The translations under genes and the position numbers were made by a program. 64,000 nt of DNA from Marinobacter sediminum (GTDB lineage: Bacteria; Pseudomonadota; Gammaproteobacteria; Pseudomonadales; Oleiphilaceae), in the NCBI RefSeq assembly GCF_023657445.1, contig NZ_JAGTWY010000001.1, positions 744,001 through 808,000 of the forward strand, in the 5' to 3' direction. Shown in pieces: positions 48,659-57,922 of the stretch; the first letter of the stretch is position 1; every line of letters begins with the position of its first letter. The notes under the pieces are model-generated. The model saw only the letters and a list, made by a program, of their open reading frames with translations, was not told the origin of the DNA and did not search any database.

Positions 48659-50140
48659 ATGACAGTACGTACCCGAATTGCTCCATCACCCACCGGTGAT
48701 CCACACGTTGGTACCGCCTACGTGGCCCTGTTCAATCTCTGTTTTGCCCGTCAGCACGGTGGGCAGTTTATTCTGCGTATCGAAGACACCGACCAGGCAC
48801 GCAGCACCGCAGAATCCGAGCGCGATATTCTGCAAGCGCTTCGCTGGCTGGGGCTGAACTGGGACGAAGGTCCTGACGTTGGCGGTCCCTATGGTCCTTA
48901 CCGGCAGTCAGAGCGCAAGGACTCGTATAAGCAGTATGCCGAAGACCTCGTGACAGCGGGGCATGCTTTCTATTGTTTCCGTACCCCGGATGAGCTGGAA
49001 GCTATCCGCGAAGAGCGCAAAGCCCAGGGCATGAATCCGGGGATCAAGGGCGATCTGGAGTTGCCGCAAGAAGAAGTGAAGCGGCGTCTTGATGCCGGGG
49101 ATCCGCACGTCATCCGCATGAAAGTGCCGGACGAGGGTGTTTGTGAAATACAGGACATGCTTCGCGGCACTATTGAAATCGACTGGGCCCAGGTGGATTG
49201 CCAGATTCTGCTGAAATCCGATGGTATGCCCACCTATCACCTCGCCAACGTGGTCGATGATCACGTTATGGGTATCACCCACGTACTTCGTGGAGAGGAA
49301 TGGATCAACTCGGCACCCAAGCACAAGCTGCTGTACGAGTACTTCGGATGGGACATGCCCGAGCTTTGCCACCTGCCGCTGCTGCGTAACCCGGACAAGA
49401 GCAAGCTGTCCAAGCGCAAGAACCCCACCAGCATCAATTTCTATGAGCGCATGGGTTTCCTGCCGGAAGCAGTGACCAACTACCTCGGTCGTATGGGCTG
49501 GTCAATGCCGGACGAGCGCGAGAAGTTCACCCTCGACGAAATGATCGAGAACTTCGATATCCAGCGCGTTTCTCTGGGCGGCCCGGTTTTCGATGTAGAA
49601 AAACTGCGCTGGCTTAATGGCCAGTGGTTGCGGGATGAGCTGACCGAAGAGCAGTTCATGGAGCGCATGCGTCAGTGGTGGTTTAACGAGGATGCGCTGA
49701 AGGCTCTGGTGCCGCATATCAAGGGCAGGGCGGAAGTGTTTTCCGATGTCGCTCCGATGGCACAGTTCATGTTCTCTGGCATGCTGAACCTGACACCGGA
49801 GGACTTTGCCCACAACAAGCTGGAGGAGGCGCAGATCAAGCGCGTACTCCAGTTCACCCTTTGGAAACTGGAAGCCCAGAGGCACTGGAGCAGGGATAAT
49901 ATCTTCGCCGACATCAAGTCGCTGTCTAAGGCCATGGAGTTGAAGATGGGCGATTTCATGTTTTCGATCTTCGTCGCCATCGCAGGAACGCCCAATTCCT
50001 GGTCGGTCATGGAGTCGATGGATCTCCTGGGCCCGGACATGACTCGCACCCGTCTGAGGCACGCCCTGGAAGTTCTGGGTGGCTTTTCGAAGAAAGAAAC
50101 CAAGAGAGTGGAGAAAGAGTACGCCGCACTGGGTGCTTAA
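48659..50140 (+). CDS. gltX: Glutamyl-tRNA synthetase
   Basis: Class I aminoacyl-tRNA synthetase charging tRNA-Glu (493 aa). The HIGH-type motif is [19 protein letters not shown] at the N-terminus, the KMSKS-type motif [13 protein letters not shown] near residue 245, and [19 protein letters not shown] between. The C-terminal anticodon-binding domain is complete. Two tRNA genes, including tRNA-Glu, follow within 200 bases. Confidence 0.97.
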   Translation: MTVRTRIAPSPTGDPHVGTAYVALFNLCFARQHGGQFILRIEDTDQARSTAESERDILQALRWLGLNWDEGPDVGGPYGPYRQSERKDSYKQYAEDLVTAGHAFYCFRTPDELEAIREERKAQGMNPGIKGDLELPQEEVKRRLDAGDPHVIRMKVPDEGVCEIQDMLRGTIEIDWAQVDCQILLKSDGMPTYHLANVVDDHVMGITHVLRGEEWINSAPKHKLLYEYFGWDMPELCHLPLLRNPDKSKLSKRKNPTSINFYERMGFLPEAVTNYLGRMGWSMPDEREKFTLDEMIENFDIQRVSLGGPVFDVEKLRWLNGQWLRDELTEEQFMERMRQWWFNEDALKALVPHIKGRAEVFSDVAPMAQFMFSGMLNLTPEDFAHNKLEEAQIKRVLQFTLWKLEAQRHWSRDNIFADIKSLSKAMELKMGDFMFSIFVAIAGTPNSWSVMESMDLLGPDMTRTRLRHALEVLGGFSKKETKRVEKEYAALGA

Positions 50141-50214
50141 TAACCGCTTTGGTGAAGAAATATACGGCTTTGACAGGGATGTTCAGAAAACTGGAAAAAA
50201 GTGTGTTTTGACGG

Positions 50215-50243
50215 TTGACGCCCATAGGGCGGATCCTTAATAT
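50215..50243 (+). promoter_or_regulatory. tRNA promoter
   Basis: -35 TTGACG (50215-50220), 17-base spacer, -10 TAATAT (50238-50243), followed by a start region about 14 bases before tRNA-Ala. Good fit for a stable-RNA promoter. Confidence 0.7.
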
Positions 50244-50256
50244 ACGCATCCGTTGA

Positions 50257-50332
50257 GGGGCCATAGCTCAGCCGGGAGAGCGCAACACTGGCAGTGTTGA
50301 GGTCGGCGGTTCGATCCCGCCTGGCTCCACCA
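50257..50332 (+). tRNA. tRNA-Ala (anticodon GGC)
   Basis: 76-base cloverleaf: acceptor GGGGCCA pairs with TGGCTCC, D arm GCTC...GAGC, anticodon stem CAACA/TGTTG with loop CTGGCAG giving anticodon GGC, T arm GGCGG-TTCGATC-CCGCC, encoded CCA end. Reads GCC/GCU codons. Confidence 0.97.
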
Positions 50333-50339
50333 ATTTCTA

Positions 50340-50415
50340 GTCCCCTTCGTCTAGTGGCCTAGGACTCCGCCCTTTCACGGCGGCAACAGGGGTTCGAACC
50401 CCCTAGGGGACGCCA
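50340..50415 (+). tRNA. tRNA-Glu (anticodon TTC)
   Basis: 76-base cloverleaf: acceptor GTCCCCT pairs with AGGGGAC, anticodon stem CCGCC/GGCGG with loop CTTTCAC giving anticodon TTC, T arm AGGGG-TTCGAAC-CCCCT, encoded CCA end. Seven bases after tRNA-Ala, so both come from one transcript; the cognate synthetase gltX is just upstream. Confidence 0.97.
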
Positions 50416-50456
50416 ATACGGCTTGACGGTCTAGTCCACCGTTAAGCCACAAAAAG

Positions 50457-50478
50457 ACCGCCTTCGGGCGGTTTTTTT
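50457..50478 (+). terminator. Intrinsic terminator of the tRNA operon (bidirectional)
   Basis: ACCGCC-TTCG-GGCGGT hairpin (50457-50472) followed by six or more T. An A-run and a mirrored GCCACAAAAA/TTTTTGTGGC surround it, so it can also stop minus-strand transcription from the QueD-like gene. Confidence 0.92.
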
Positions 50479-50601
50479 GTGGCTGCAGAAAAGTTGAAAC
50501 GCCGGGTTTGAATAAAAGGGGCACCAGGGAAAGTTTTCCGGGGAGCCCGGAGAGGCCAGCGGGGCCGGTCCCAAGCTCCCCGGTTTAGTGGGGGGGCCGG
50601 T
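50479..50601. other. GC-rich gap with inverted repeat
   Basis: No gene seen. CCGGGGAG (50538-50545) is mirrored by CTCCCCGG (50576-50583) in a very GC-rich stretch just past the stop of the QueD-like gene. It may fold but lacks a U-run. Confidence 0.35.
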
Positions 50602-51453
50602 TCAGCGCGAGGCAATCGCGCCCTTTCCAACACCCTCATAGGCCTTGACCCGAATAGTATCGGACGGAAATTCCGCCTTTAGCTTGTCGGCAATGTGCGC
50701 CGCGATCAGCTCAACGGTTGTATCCGTTTCCAGCATGTAAACCCGCTCCTCTGGCAGCGTCAAGGCAAACTCTCCCTGATTCGCTTCATATTCAAAGGTT
50801 ACATACCGAACCCCGGTATCGCCTACATGGCGCCGAACCACATCTTCCTCGGAGCCCACGTAGATATCCCGCCACTGAATGGCCCACTCGCGCTCGAGGT
50901 CGTAGTCACGGTGACCATTCCGGTCGATCCGGATGGGCGAGCGGTGGCCGTGGGCAATGCGCTGGCAGTTGCCCAGATGTTTCTTCAGACCATGAACATA
51001 GTGATAGTAGGCGCCCTCGATGACTTCTTCCCTCAGGTGGATCTCGACAGTCGTCACGTTTGCGGGCAGGACCGCTTTAAGCTCATGTTCCAGCAGGGTG
51101 GCGACTGCAGACGGAACTACCCGCTCAGCCGAGAGCCAGACTACTGCTTCATCCGGAGACTGGTGTGTAATCTGGCTACCGTCGGTCAGCGCCCAGCTAA
51201 AGGTATCCGGCTCCTCCTCACTCCAGGACAAGCCTTCATAGCCTCGTGGTACGACCAGCCTGTGATCGACTCGCTCATCGATTATTCGCTTGATCGTGCG
51301 TTTAACATTGCTGAAATCGAACACCATGCCCTGGTCGTCGAGTTCGCCTCCGAGCACCACATCCGCGATCCAGCTTTCACCTACCAGTCCTCGAGTCCGG
51401 TCCAGGTAAGCGAAATCAATAACGGTCAGGTTGTCTACAAAGAGGTGATTCAT
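50602..51453 (-). CDS. Tandem 6-pyruvoyl-tetrahydropterin synthase/QueD-like protein
   Basis: 283-aa protein of the PTPS/6-carboxytetrahydropterin synthase superfamily, more than twice the usual 120 aa. First half resembles the middle and end of QueD (VLGGELDDQGMVFDFSNVKRTIK, then DHRLV with Asp63-His64) but lacks zinc histidines. Second half has likely zinc ligands His154, His168, His170 (HGL, HGH), catalytic Cys163, and Glu273 in VKAYEG, but no Asp-His pair. The two halves may form one composite site. Family members make queuosine or pterin precursors; the product here is not known. Isolated gene, no other queuosine genes nearby. Confidence 0.8.
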   Translation of the reverse strand: MNHLFVDNLTVIDFAYLDRTRGLVGESWIADVVLGGELDDQGMVFDFSNVKRTIKRIIDERVDHRLVVPRGYEGLSWSEEEPDTFSWALTDGSQITHQSPDEAVVWLSAERVVPSAVATLLEHELKAVLPANVTTVEIHLREEVIEGAYYHYVHGLKKHLGNCQRIAHGHRSPIRIDRNGHRDYDLEREWAIQWRDIYVGSEEDVVRRHVGDTGVRYVTFEYEANQGEFALTLPEERVYMLETDTTVELIAAHIADKLKAEFPSDTIRVKAYEGVGKGAIASR

Positions 51454-51558
51454 TAAAGATCCGGGCGGGTATGGATGAATGATGGCCGAATTCTAGCAAA
51501 AATCAGTGAACACGGCAGTCTGGCGACGCATCAGGGTTCATTAGTTCTTGCTATAGAG

Positions 51559-51858
51559 ATGCCTATTATAAACTTCCCACCAATCGCGAACGATCAGGAA
51601 TTTCCGGCACTTATTCTTGCAGCAGACGCATCCAGTCGCATGGGAAGGCCGAAAGCACTTCTGCCTCTTGCTGATCAGCAGGGCATTCTACTCGACAGGG
51701 CGATAGACCTGGGCCGCGCTCTGAGTCGGGATGTGCGTGTGATCTGCGGCACCTTAGCCAAACAGACCAGCCAGCCAGGCGATCCCGACGCTGAAAATGC
51801 CCAGGCTGGCGGCGAGACTGACCGTATAAATCCTGGAAGATGCGGAACGTTGCTGTGA
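51559..51858 (+). pseudogene. Truncated MobA-like nucleotidyltransferase remnant
   Basis: In-frame ATG at 51559 leads to FPALILAADASSRMGRPKALLPL and LLDRAIDLGRALSRDVRVICG, the N-terminal nucleotide-binding region of MobA/MocA-type NTP transferases (usual motif LAAGxSxRMGxPK; here the first Gly is Asp). Similarity ends near 51750, exactly where the stop of the opposite-strand receiver gene begins (51754). The remaining frame to 51858 is just that gene read backwards. About two thirds of the enzyme is absent, so this is a 5' relic, probably of a molybdenum cofactor cytidylyltransferase. Confidence 0.75.
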
Positions 51859-52851
51859 AACAAACAGATCAATAGTGCGTTGCGCGATATCTTCTGCAGT
51901 TTCCCGGGAAATCTCATGCGCCTGCTGAATTGCTTCGGATTGCAGCGTTTGCCAGAACTCGGTATCGATGGTCTGCACACTGGTAATGTGATCTTTTAGC
52001 TCTGCCATGTGCTCGCTGGTGAAGCCGGAATTGCGTTTCATCTCCTTCTTCAGGTCTGCCAGTTCCCGACCCAGGTTGAGGTTAACTTCCGCCGCCACCT
52101 CGTCGCGCAAATGCATTGTGCGTTCTTCAACGAGGCTGCCCATTGCGTTCAGCCGTTCTTCGACGATCGATTCCTGCTTGCTGCGGGATTCATCCAGGGC
52201 CCGTTTCAGGTGATCGAACTGTTCATCGAACAGGGAGCTGAGCAGCTCATGGAGCCGGTTGTTGACATGAGTTTTCACCGCTGAGCGGGCAATCTGTTCG
52301 ATCAGGTCGCTGGTCAGCGGCACTACATTGGAGGAGCTGTTGCCGTTGCTGGCAGGTTCTCCTTCGGACTTGAGTGACATTTCAACAGAGGCATTCCGGG
52401 GAACGTTCAGAAGTTCGTCTGCCCTGCTGCCTCCCTCAAACTCGGTGATAGGAGCTTCCGGAAGAGTTCCCGCGATAACATCTCTGTCCAGTTGCTCGAG
52501 TACCATGCTCAGGCCTTCGGTATGAGGCGGCTTGGTGAGGATGTTATAGACCCCGAAATTTTTCGCTTCCTCGGTAAAAGAAGAGGATTTCTTGGAAGTG
52601 CACATGATGACCGGAATGGCTGCGGTGTCTGGATTGCCTTTGATGGCTTTTGTGGCTTCCACGCCATTCATGCCCGGCATCAGATGGTCCATAAAGATAA
52701 CGTCCGGGCGTCCGTTGCTGTTCAGGAAATCCAGTGCTTCCTCGGCAGAACCTGCCATGTTTACTTCCATGTCGCGATTCTCCAGCAGCTTGCTCAGGGC
52801 AAATCGTGCCACCTTTGAATCGTCCACCAGCAGAGCGTTCTTGATCGCCAT
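51754..52851 (-). CDS. Response-regulator receiver with coiled coil and C-terminal membrane anchor
   Basis: 365-aa protein. Residues 3-122 are a CheY-like receiver with phospho-acceptor Asp55 ([14 protein letters not shown]), Asp10-Asp11, Thr85 and Lys107, so phosphorylation should work. Residues about 130-335 form no known output domain; they are charged, helical and coiled-coil-like ([23 protein letters not shown]). A hydrophobic helix near the C-terminus (about 340-362: [21 protein letters not shown]) looks like a membrane tail anchor. No histidine kinase lies nearby. Partners and output are unknown. Confidence 0.85.
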   Translation of the reverse strand: MAIKNALLVDDSKVARFALSKLLENRDMEVNMAGSAEEALDFLNSNGRPDVIFMDHLMPGMNGVEATKAIKGNPDTAAIPVIMCTSKKSSSFTEEAKNFGVYNILTKPPHTEGLSMVLEQLDRDVIAGTLPEAPITEFEGGSRADELLNVPRNASVEMSLKSEGEPASNGNSSSNVVPLTSDLIEQIARSAVKTHVNNRLHELLSSLFDEQFDHLKRALDESRSKQESIVEERLNAMGSLVEERTMHLRDEVAAEVNLNLGRELADLKKEMKRNSGFTSEHMAELKDHITSVQTIDTEFWQTLQSEAIQQAHEISRETAEDIAQRTIDLFVSQQRSASSRIYTVSLAASLGIFSVGIAWLAGLFG

Positions 52852-52904
52852 GTCACTACCTCAATCGTTTACTGCAAACGCGTGTGTTATCGGGCTGATC
52901 CGTG

Positions 52905-54245
52905 TTACCAGCCTTCCAGTTCCGGGCACTGGGTAGCCCGGTAGCTCTTGTCCCGATAACAAACACCGGGTTCTGTGGTGCGGGCAGTGAATATTTCACC
53001 TGCCGCAGTGGTCAGGCGTACCTGGCCGTAGGGTTGTCCGTGTCGGAACGTTGCCTCGATCGAGCTGCCATTGGGATTGCGCAGCAGCCCCTTGCCGTGG
53101 AACTTTCCTTCAATGTATTCGCCTTCGTACTTCTTGCCATCTGCGAAGACTTCCGACCCGGCACCGTGAAAAACACCGTTGGAAAATTCGCCCTCATAGT
53201 GTCGTCCATCGGGAAAGGTGAGGGTGCCACGGCCGTGAAACTCATCATCTCGGAAACCGCCCACGTAAAGCATGCCGTCCGCTGTCGTGAGTGAGCCATA
53301 GCCGTTCAGCCGGCCGCCTTTCCATTGCCCGGTCAGAATGTCACCGTTGGCCATGGTCAGTGTTCCCTTACCGTTAAACTGGTTGGCTCGGAACTCTCCC
53401 GAATACCGGGATCCGTCAGCGCTGCGCCAGGTGCCTTCACCTTCACGCTGTCCCTCTGACCATTCGCCTTCATAGCGACTACCGTCCGGGTACCAGGCGG
53501 TGCCTTCACCTTGAAATGCGCCATTGATGAAATGACCCTCGTAACGCAGGCCCTCTTTATCTGCATAGGTGCCGTCGCCTGTTTTTACGCCACCAACCCA
53601 GGTGCCTTCGCGGTAATTAACGGTTGTGTAGGCCTCGAGCTTGCCCACCAGAGTCCTTTCGCTGCCGGCTTGCAGTGCCACCGTCTGGTTCCAGGGTTTG
53701 AAGCCATCTTTACTGATGGTGATGTCGTACTCGCCGGCTTCGAGTGTCAGGTCGAGCCTGGTTGCACCGTATTGCTCACCATTAATAGTGACGCGATCTC
53801 CCACCACATTCGAACGCAGCACGAGTAGTCCCGTAGTCGCGGCTTTCCTGGTGGGTTCGGTGGCCGGAGGCGCGGCGGTCCGGGTCGCCATAGCGGTCGG
53901 CGGTTCTGCGACAGCCAGCACTGTTGGTTCATCCGGCATTGGCGGAATGGTAAATCGCTCTGCACGTGGCGCAGGTTCCGGTGTCGACTTTGTGGCAGGT
54001 TCAGGGGGGGCGGTTTCAAGCTGCGAGTGTGTCTTTTCGTTTATCTCGACCGGCGCAGGTGGCGGTTGCTGTTGTCCTGACCGGGAATCGGATGCTCCGG
54101 TAGCGAAGGCTACGATCTTTTCAGCCGAGGGCGCCTCGTTCAAGGGCGCGATTTTCTGCTCTTCACGTACGGATGCGAAGCCGGCCGTCACGAGCAGCAT
54201 CAGTGCCAGCGCGTTGAGGAAAAGAAGTGGTCTGAAATCGACCAT
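52905..54245 (-). CDS. PEGA-domain and MORN-repeat protein
   Basis: 446-aa envelope protein. N-terminal hydrophobic signal segment (about residues 5-24), a Pro/Ala/Glu-rich linker to about residue 140, then a PEGA domain (LLVLRSNVVGDRVTINGEQYGAT ... LEAGEYDITISKDGFKPW). From about residue 215 come eight or nine MORN repeats of about 23 residues, with units such as YEGEWSEGQREGEGTWRSADG and YEGEFSNGVFHGAGSEVFADG. Both modules suggest binding to surfaces or lipids; the role is unknown. Upstream neighbour on the strand is a small membrane protein. Confidence 0.88.
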   Translation of the reverse strand: MVDFRPLLFLNALALMLLVTAGFASVREEQKIAPLNEAPSAEKIVAFATGASDSRSGQQQPPPAPVEINEKTHSQLETAPPEPATKSTPEPAPRAERFTIPPMPDEPTVLAVAEPPTAMATRTAAPPATEPTRKAATTGLLVLRSNVVGDRVTINGEQYGATRLDLTLEAGEYDITISKDGFKPWNQTVALQAGSERTLVGKLEAYTTVNYREGTWVGGVKTGDGTYADKEGLRYEGHFINGAFQGEGTAWYPDGSRYEGEWSEGQREGEGTWRSADGSRYSGEFRANQFNGKGTLTMANGDILTGQWKGGRLNGYGSLTTADGMLYVGGFRDDEFHGRGTLTFPDGRHYEGEFSNGVFHGAGSEVFADGKKYEGEYIEGKFHGKGLLRNPNGSSIEATFRHGQPYGQVRLTTAAGEIFTARTTEPGVCYRDKSYRATQCPELEGW

Positions 54246-54359
54246 GTTGGAGCCTCTTAATTCTGCATTCCCGAAATCCTGTCTATGTCCTCATCTTACC
54301 CAGTGGGTGCAACGTTATGTAACAGAAAGTGTCTTAAGTTACCGAGAATGCAGGCCAAA

Positions 54360-54821
54360 TCACACTTTGTCCGGAAGCTGATCATGGTTGAGCTGTTCCC
54401 ATGATCTCATGTACACATCAGCTTCGTATTCATAGGGTGATCGGAAGGGGGTGAGGACAAAGTCAAACACCAGGAAGATAAACCCGATAGATGCCCAGGC
54501 AATGGTCACCGTGCTGACGGTCGTTGCCTGTACTTCAGGGTTGGCGTTCACAAAATCCTGCAGAAGGGGGATCAGTTCAGAGGCCATGACCACTGGATTG
54601 AAGCTGGCCAGAACAAAAGGAATCCAGAAGGCGATAAAGATCGGGAAGAATCCGAAGGACCAGAGAATCCGGCGGAGCAGGTAGAGAGCAACTTCACGCC
54701 AGAAGCGCTGTCTTATTTCCGGCACCTTGCGGATTCGATCAAGATAATTGCGGCGTTCTGCCCAGTAAGCGGCGACTTCCGGTGCATCAACGGCCTTGGC
54801 GTGAGGTGAGTTGGTGGTCAT
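54360..54821 (-). CDS. Hypothetical two-helix membrane protein
   Basis: 153-aa protein with an N-terminal cytoplasmic amphipathic part (YWAERRNYLDRIRKVPEIRQRFWREV), two membrane helices (about residues 53-72 and 103-125) and a short acidic tail. I do not recognise a specific family. It lies between the MORN protein and the divergent peptidase gene. Confidence 0.75.
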   Translation of the reverse strand: MTTNSPHAKAVDAPEVAAYWAERRNYLDRIRKVPEIRQRFWREVALYLLRRILWSFGFFPIFIAFWIPFVLASFNPVVMASELIPLLQDFVNANPEVQATTVSTVTIAWASIGFIFLVFDFVLTPFRSPYEYEADVYMRSWEQLNHDQLPDKV

Positions 54822-54919
54822 GAATCGCGGGGCTACCTTATCGCTGCTGGACTGTGCATGATAATCGAAACTACGTGTTACCCTACAAGTCTCTAATCGT
54901 TAAAGACAGGAAAGTTTGA

Positions 54920-57844
54920 ATGGCTGCAGTGATCGACAACGCAATCCATCCCGCTTTTGAGAAGCTTAGAAGTCACCGGATTAGCACCCTTAATCTTGAT
55001 GTTGAGGAGTATCGCCACAAAAAGACCGGTGCCCGCCACCTGCACCTTGCAGCAGATAACGAAGAGAATGTTTTTTTCGTGGCGCTTCGGACCTTCCCCA
55101 TGGATTCTTCCGGCGTCGCTCATATCCTGGAGCATACCGCTTTGTGCGGCAGTGAGCGCTATCCCGTGCGGGATCCATTCTTCATGATGATCCACCGCTC
55201 CCTGAACACCTTCATGAATGCGTTCACCAGCAGCGATTGGACGGCGTATCCTTTTGCCAGTATGAACCGGAAGGATTTTGACAACCTGGTGTCGGTCTAT
55301 CTGGACTCGGTGTTCTTCTCCACGCTGGATCCGCTGGATTTCGCCCAGGAGGGTCATCGTCTCGAATTTGAGAAGCCGGAAGATCCGAACAGTGATCTTG
55401 TCTACAAGGGTGTGGTCTATAACGAAATGAAAGGGGCCATGAGCTCGCCTACATCGCAGCTCTGGCAGAATCTGAGCAGTCACCTGTTCCCGACAACGAC
55501 TTATCACTATAACAGTGGCGGTGAGCCGGACCATATTGTCGACCTCAGTTATGACGACCTGGTGAAGTTCTACCGTCAGCATTACCACCCCAGCAATGCC
55601 ATTTTTGCCACTTATGGCAACATTCCGGCTCATGAGCACCACGAGCGGTTCGAGGAGCTGGCGCTGAAGCGCTTTGACCACCTTGACGTCGAGCTGCCGG
55701 TTCGCGACGAGAAACGCATGTTTGCCCCGGTCCGGGTGGATCAGTGTTATGCCGTGAATGAGGGGGAAGGCACGGATAACAAGACCCATATCGTCATGGG
55801 CTGGTTGCTGGGCCACAGTTTCGATCTCCAGGAGAACCTTGAGGGGCAGTTGCTCTCGGCGGTCCTTCTGGAGAACAGCGCTTCTCCGCTGATGCGCGCA
55901 CTGGAAACCACAGATCTCGGTCATGCACCGTCACCCATGTGTGGTCTGGAAGATTCAAACCGGGAAATGACCTTTGTCTGTGGCATCGAAGGCAGTGAAC
56001 CCGAGAACCAGAAAGAGCTGGAGCTGCTGCTGGAGAGTACTCTGCAGCAGGTAGTGGAGGACGGTGTCAGCGAGGAGCGCCTGGAAGCTATTCTGCACCA
56101 GCTTGAATTGCACCAGAGAGAGATTGCCGGCGACCAGTTCCCGTATGGTCTGCAGTTGATCATGACTGCGATCGCGCCCATGGTGCACGGCGGTGACCCC
56201 GTGGAACTCCTTGATATCGAGCCCGTCCTTGCGACTCTTCGCGAGAAGATCCGGGATCCTGAGTATGTGCCGAGTCTGATTCGTAAGAAGCTATTGGAAA
56301 ATCCTCATCGCGTCACCCTGACCCTGCGGCCGGATGAGAAGCTGGAGAGCCATCGTCAGCAGGCTATCCGTGAGGCTTTGGCCCGCCGAAAGGCCGAGTT
56401 GACGGAGGAGGAAGCGCAGCAGATTGTTGATCGGGCTGAAGCTCTGGAAGAGCGGCAGATGCGCAAGGATGATGACTCCATTCTTCCCAAGGTGGATCTT
56501 TCCGATGTGCCGCTTCAGATGCCAGAACCGGAAGCCCGGTTCGATGGGGACATCTCTGCCACCGTGTATGCCCGCGGAACCAATGGTCTTGTCTACGAGC
56601 AGGTAGTATTGCCGGTACCGGAAATGTCGGAAGAAGAACTGCTGTTGATCCCTTACTACACGACACTGATTTCAGAGGTTGGTTGTGGCGATCTGGATTA
56701 CTTGCAGATGCAGGATCGGATTTCTGCGGAATCCGGTGGTATCGGCGCTGGCTTCAGTGCCAAAGGCCGAATTGACGACGTGCAGGATCTGTCCGGTTAC
56801 ATCATCTTTAATGGCAAGGCACTGGCGCGAAACCGAGGCGCACTCACCCGGCTTCTGAGAGATCTCTGTACCAGTGCCCGTTTCGATGAGAAGGATCGCA
56901 TTCGGGAAATTATTGCCCAGATTCGAACCCGTCGTGAACAGGCAGTGACCGGCAGTGGTCATGCACTAGCCATGGGTGCTGCGGCCCAGGGCATGAGTTC
57001 CGGCAGCTGGCTGTCATTTCGTCTTGGCGGCCTGGCAGGCATTCGCGGAACCAAGCAGCTGGATCAGGCCCTGAAAGACCCCGAAGAGCTGAATGCATTG
57101 TGCCGGAAATTGTCCGGGTTGCATGAAAAAATCCGCAACCAGAGCCGCCAGTTCCTGGTCATTGGTGAAGATGAACAGCTTCCGGCTATGGTTGATGAGC
57201 TCAAGTCCTGCTGGCAGGGGACGGCTGGCGCGGACGGGTCAGGCTGGAAGATGGAGCCGGTGAACTACACCGCCCGCGAGGCCTGGCTGACGTCCACGCA
57301 GGTTAATTTCTGCTCCAAAGCTTACAGCACAGTTCCTGTAGACCATCCGGATGCCGCAGCACTGACAGTCCTTGGCGGTTTTCTTCGCAATGGGTACTTG
57401 CACCGGGCAATCCGTGAGAAAGGCGGGGCCTACGGCGGTGGTGCCGGACAGGACAGTGTGAACGGGACTTTCCGGTTCTTTTCATATCGGGATCCGCGCC
57501 TGTCTGAGACTCTGGATGATTTTGATAACGCCCTGGTGTGGTTGCAGGAAACGGACCATGAGTATCAGGAACTGGAAGAATCGATCCTGGGTGTTATCGG
57601 GCAACTGGACAGGCCGCGCTCACCCGCCGGGGCGGCACGTCATGCGTTTCATAACAAGCTGTTCGGCCGCAGTTCTGAGCAACGGGCACGATTCCGGGAA
57701 CGAGTGCTGTCGGTCACTATCGATGACCTGAAACGGGTAGCCAGTACCTGGTTGCTGCCGGAAAAAGCGAGCACTGCAGTCGTGACCAGTCCGGACAACC
57801 GGAAAGAGGCCGAAGCGTTGGGGCTGTCGATCGAGGAGATGTAA
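54920..57844 (+). CDS. M16C metallopeptidase (presequence protease-like)
   Basis: Large zinc peptidase (974 aa) of the PreP/insulinase group, which degrades small unfolded peptides. The inverted zinc motif HILEH uses His68, Glu71 and His72 (SGVAHILEHTALCGSERYPVRDPF), with the distal Glu in VYNEMKGAMSSP about 100 residues later. The four-domain M16C layout is complete: helical linker around residues 480-530, and C-terminal VLGGFLRNGYLHRAIREKGGAYGGGAGQD. No signal peptide, so cytoplasmic. GAAAGTTTGAATG gives only a moderate ribosome-binding site. Confidence 0.93.
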   Translation: MAAVIDNAIHPAFEKLRSHRISTLNLDVEEYRHKKTGARHLHLAADNEENVFFVALRTFPMDSSGVAHILEHTALCGSERYPVRDPFFMMIHRSLNTFMNAFTSSDWTAYPFASMNRKDFDNLVSVYLDSVFFSTLDPLDFAQEGHRLEFEKPEDPNSDLVYKGVVYNEMKGAMSSPTSQLWQNLSSHLFPTTTYHYNSGGEPDHIVDLSYDDLVKFYRQHYHPSNAIFATYGNIPAHEHHERFEELALKRFDHLDVELPVRDEKRMFAPVRVDQCYAVNEGEGTDNKTHIVMGWLLGHSFDLQENLEGQLLSAVLLENSASPLMRALETTDLGHAPSPMCGLEDSNREMTFVCGIEGSEPENQKELELLLESTLQQVVEDGVSEERLEAILHQLELHQREIAGDQFPYGLQLIMTAIAPMVHGGDPVELLDIEPVLATLREKIRDPEYVPSLIRKKLLENPHRVTLTLRPDEKLESHRQQAIREALARRKAELTEEEAQQIVDRAEALEERQMRKDDDSILPKVDLSDVPLQMPEPEARFDGDISATVYARGTNGLVYEQVVLPVPEMSEEELLLIPYYTTLISEVGCGDLDYLQMQDRISAESGGIGAGFSAKGRIDDVQDLSGYIIFNGKALARNRGALTRLLRDLCTSARFDEKDRIREIIAQIRTRREQAVTGSGHALAMGAAAQGMSSGSWLSFRLGGLAGIRGTKQLDQALKDPEELNALCRKLSGLHEKIRNQSRQFLVIGEDEQLPAMVDELKSCWQGTAGADGSGWKMEPVNYTAREAWLTSTQVNFCSKAYSTVPVDHPDAAALTVLGGFLRNGYLHRAIREKGGAYGGGAGQDSVNGTFRFFSYRDPRLSETLDDFDNALVWLQETDHEYQELEESILGVIGQLDRPRSPAGAARHAFHNKLFGRSSEQRARFRERVLSVTIDDLKRVASTWLLPEKASTAVVTSPDNRKEAEALGLSIEEM

Positions 57845-57871
57845 AGGCAGCCTTGTATACGGCCAGAAAAA

Positions 57872-57897
57872 AGAGGACCTGCGGGTCCTCTTTTTTT
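57872..57897 (+). terminator. Bidirectional intrinsic terminator between peptidase gene and ppsR
   Basis: AGAGGACC (57872-57879), four-base loop, GGTCCTCT (57884-57891), followed by six T and preceded by an A-run, so it can serve both converging genes. Confidence 0.93.
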
Positions 57898-57922
57898 GTG
57901 ATGACAGATCACTGAACTGAGG

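Noticed and set aside
48450..48662. 70-codon frame between znuA and gltX
   Set aside because: Covers the Zur-like box and gltX promoter; composition is not protein-like.
54893..55924. 343-codon minus-strand frame opposite the M16C peptidase
   Set aside because: Antisense of a conserved zinc-peptidase domain.
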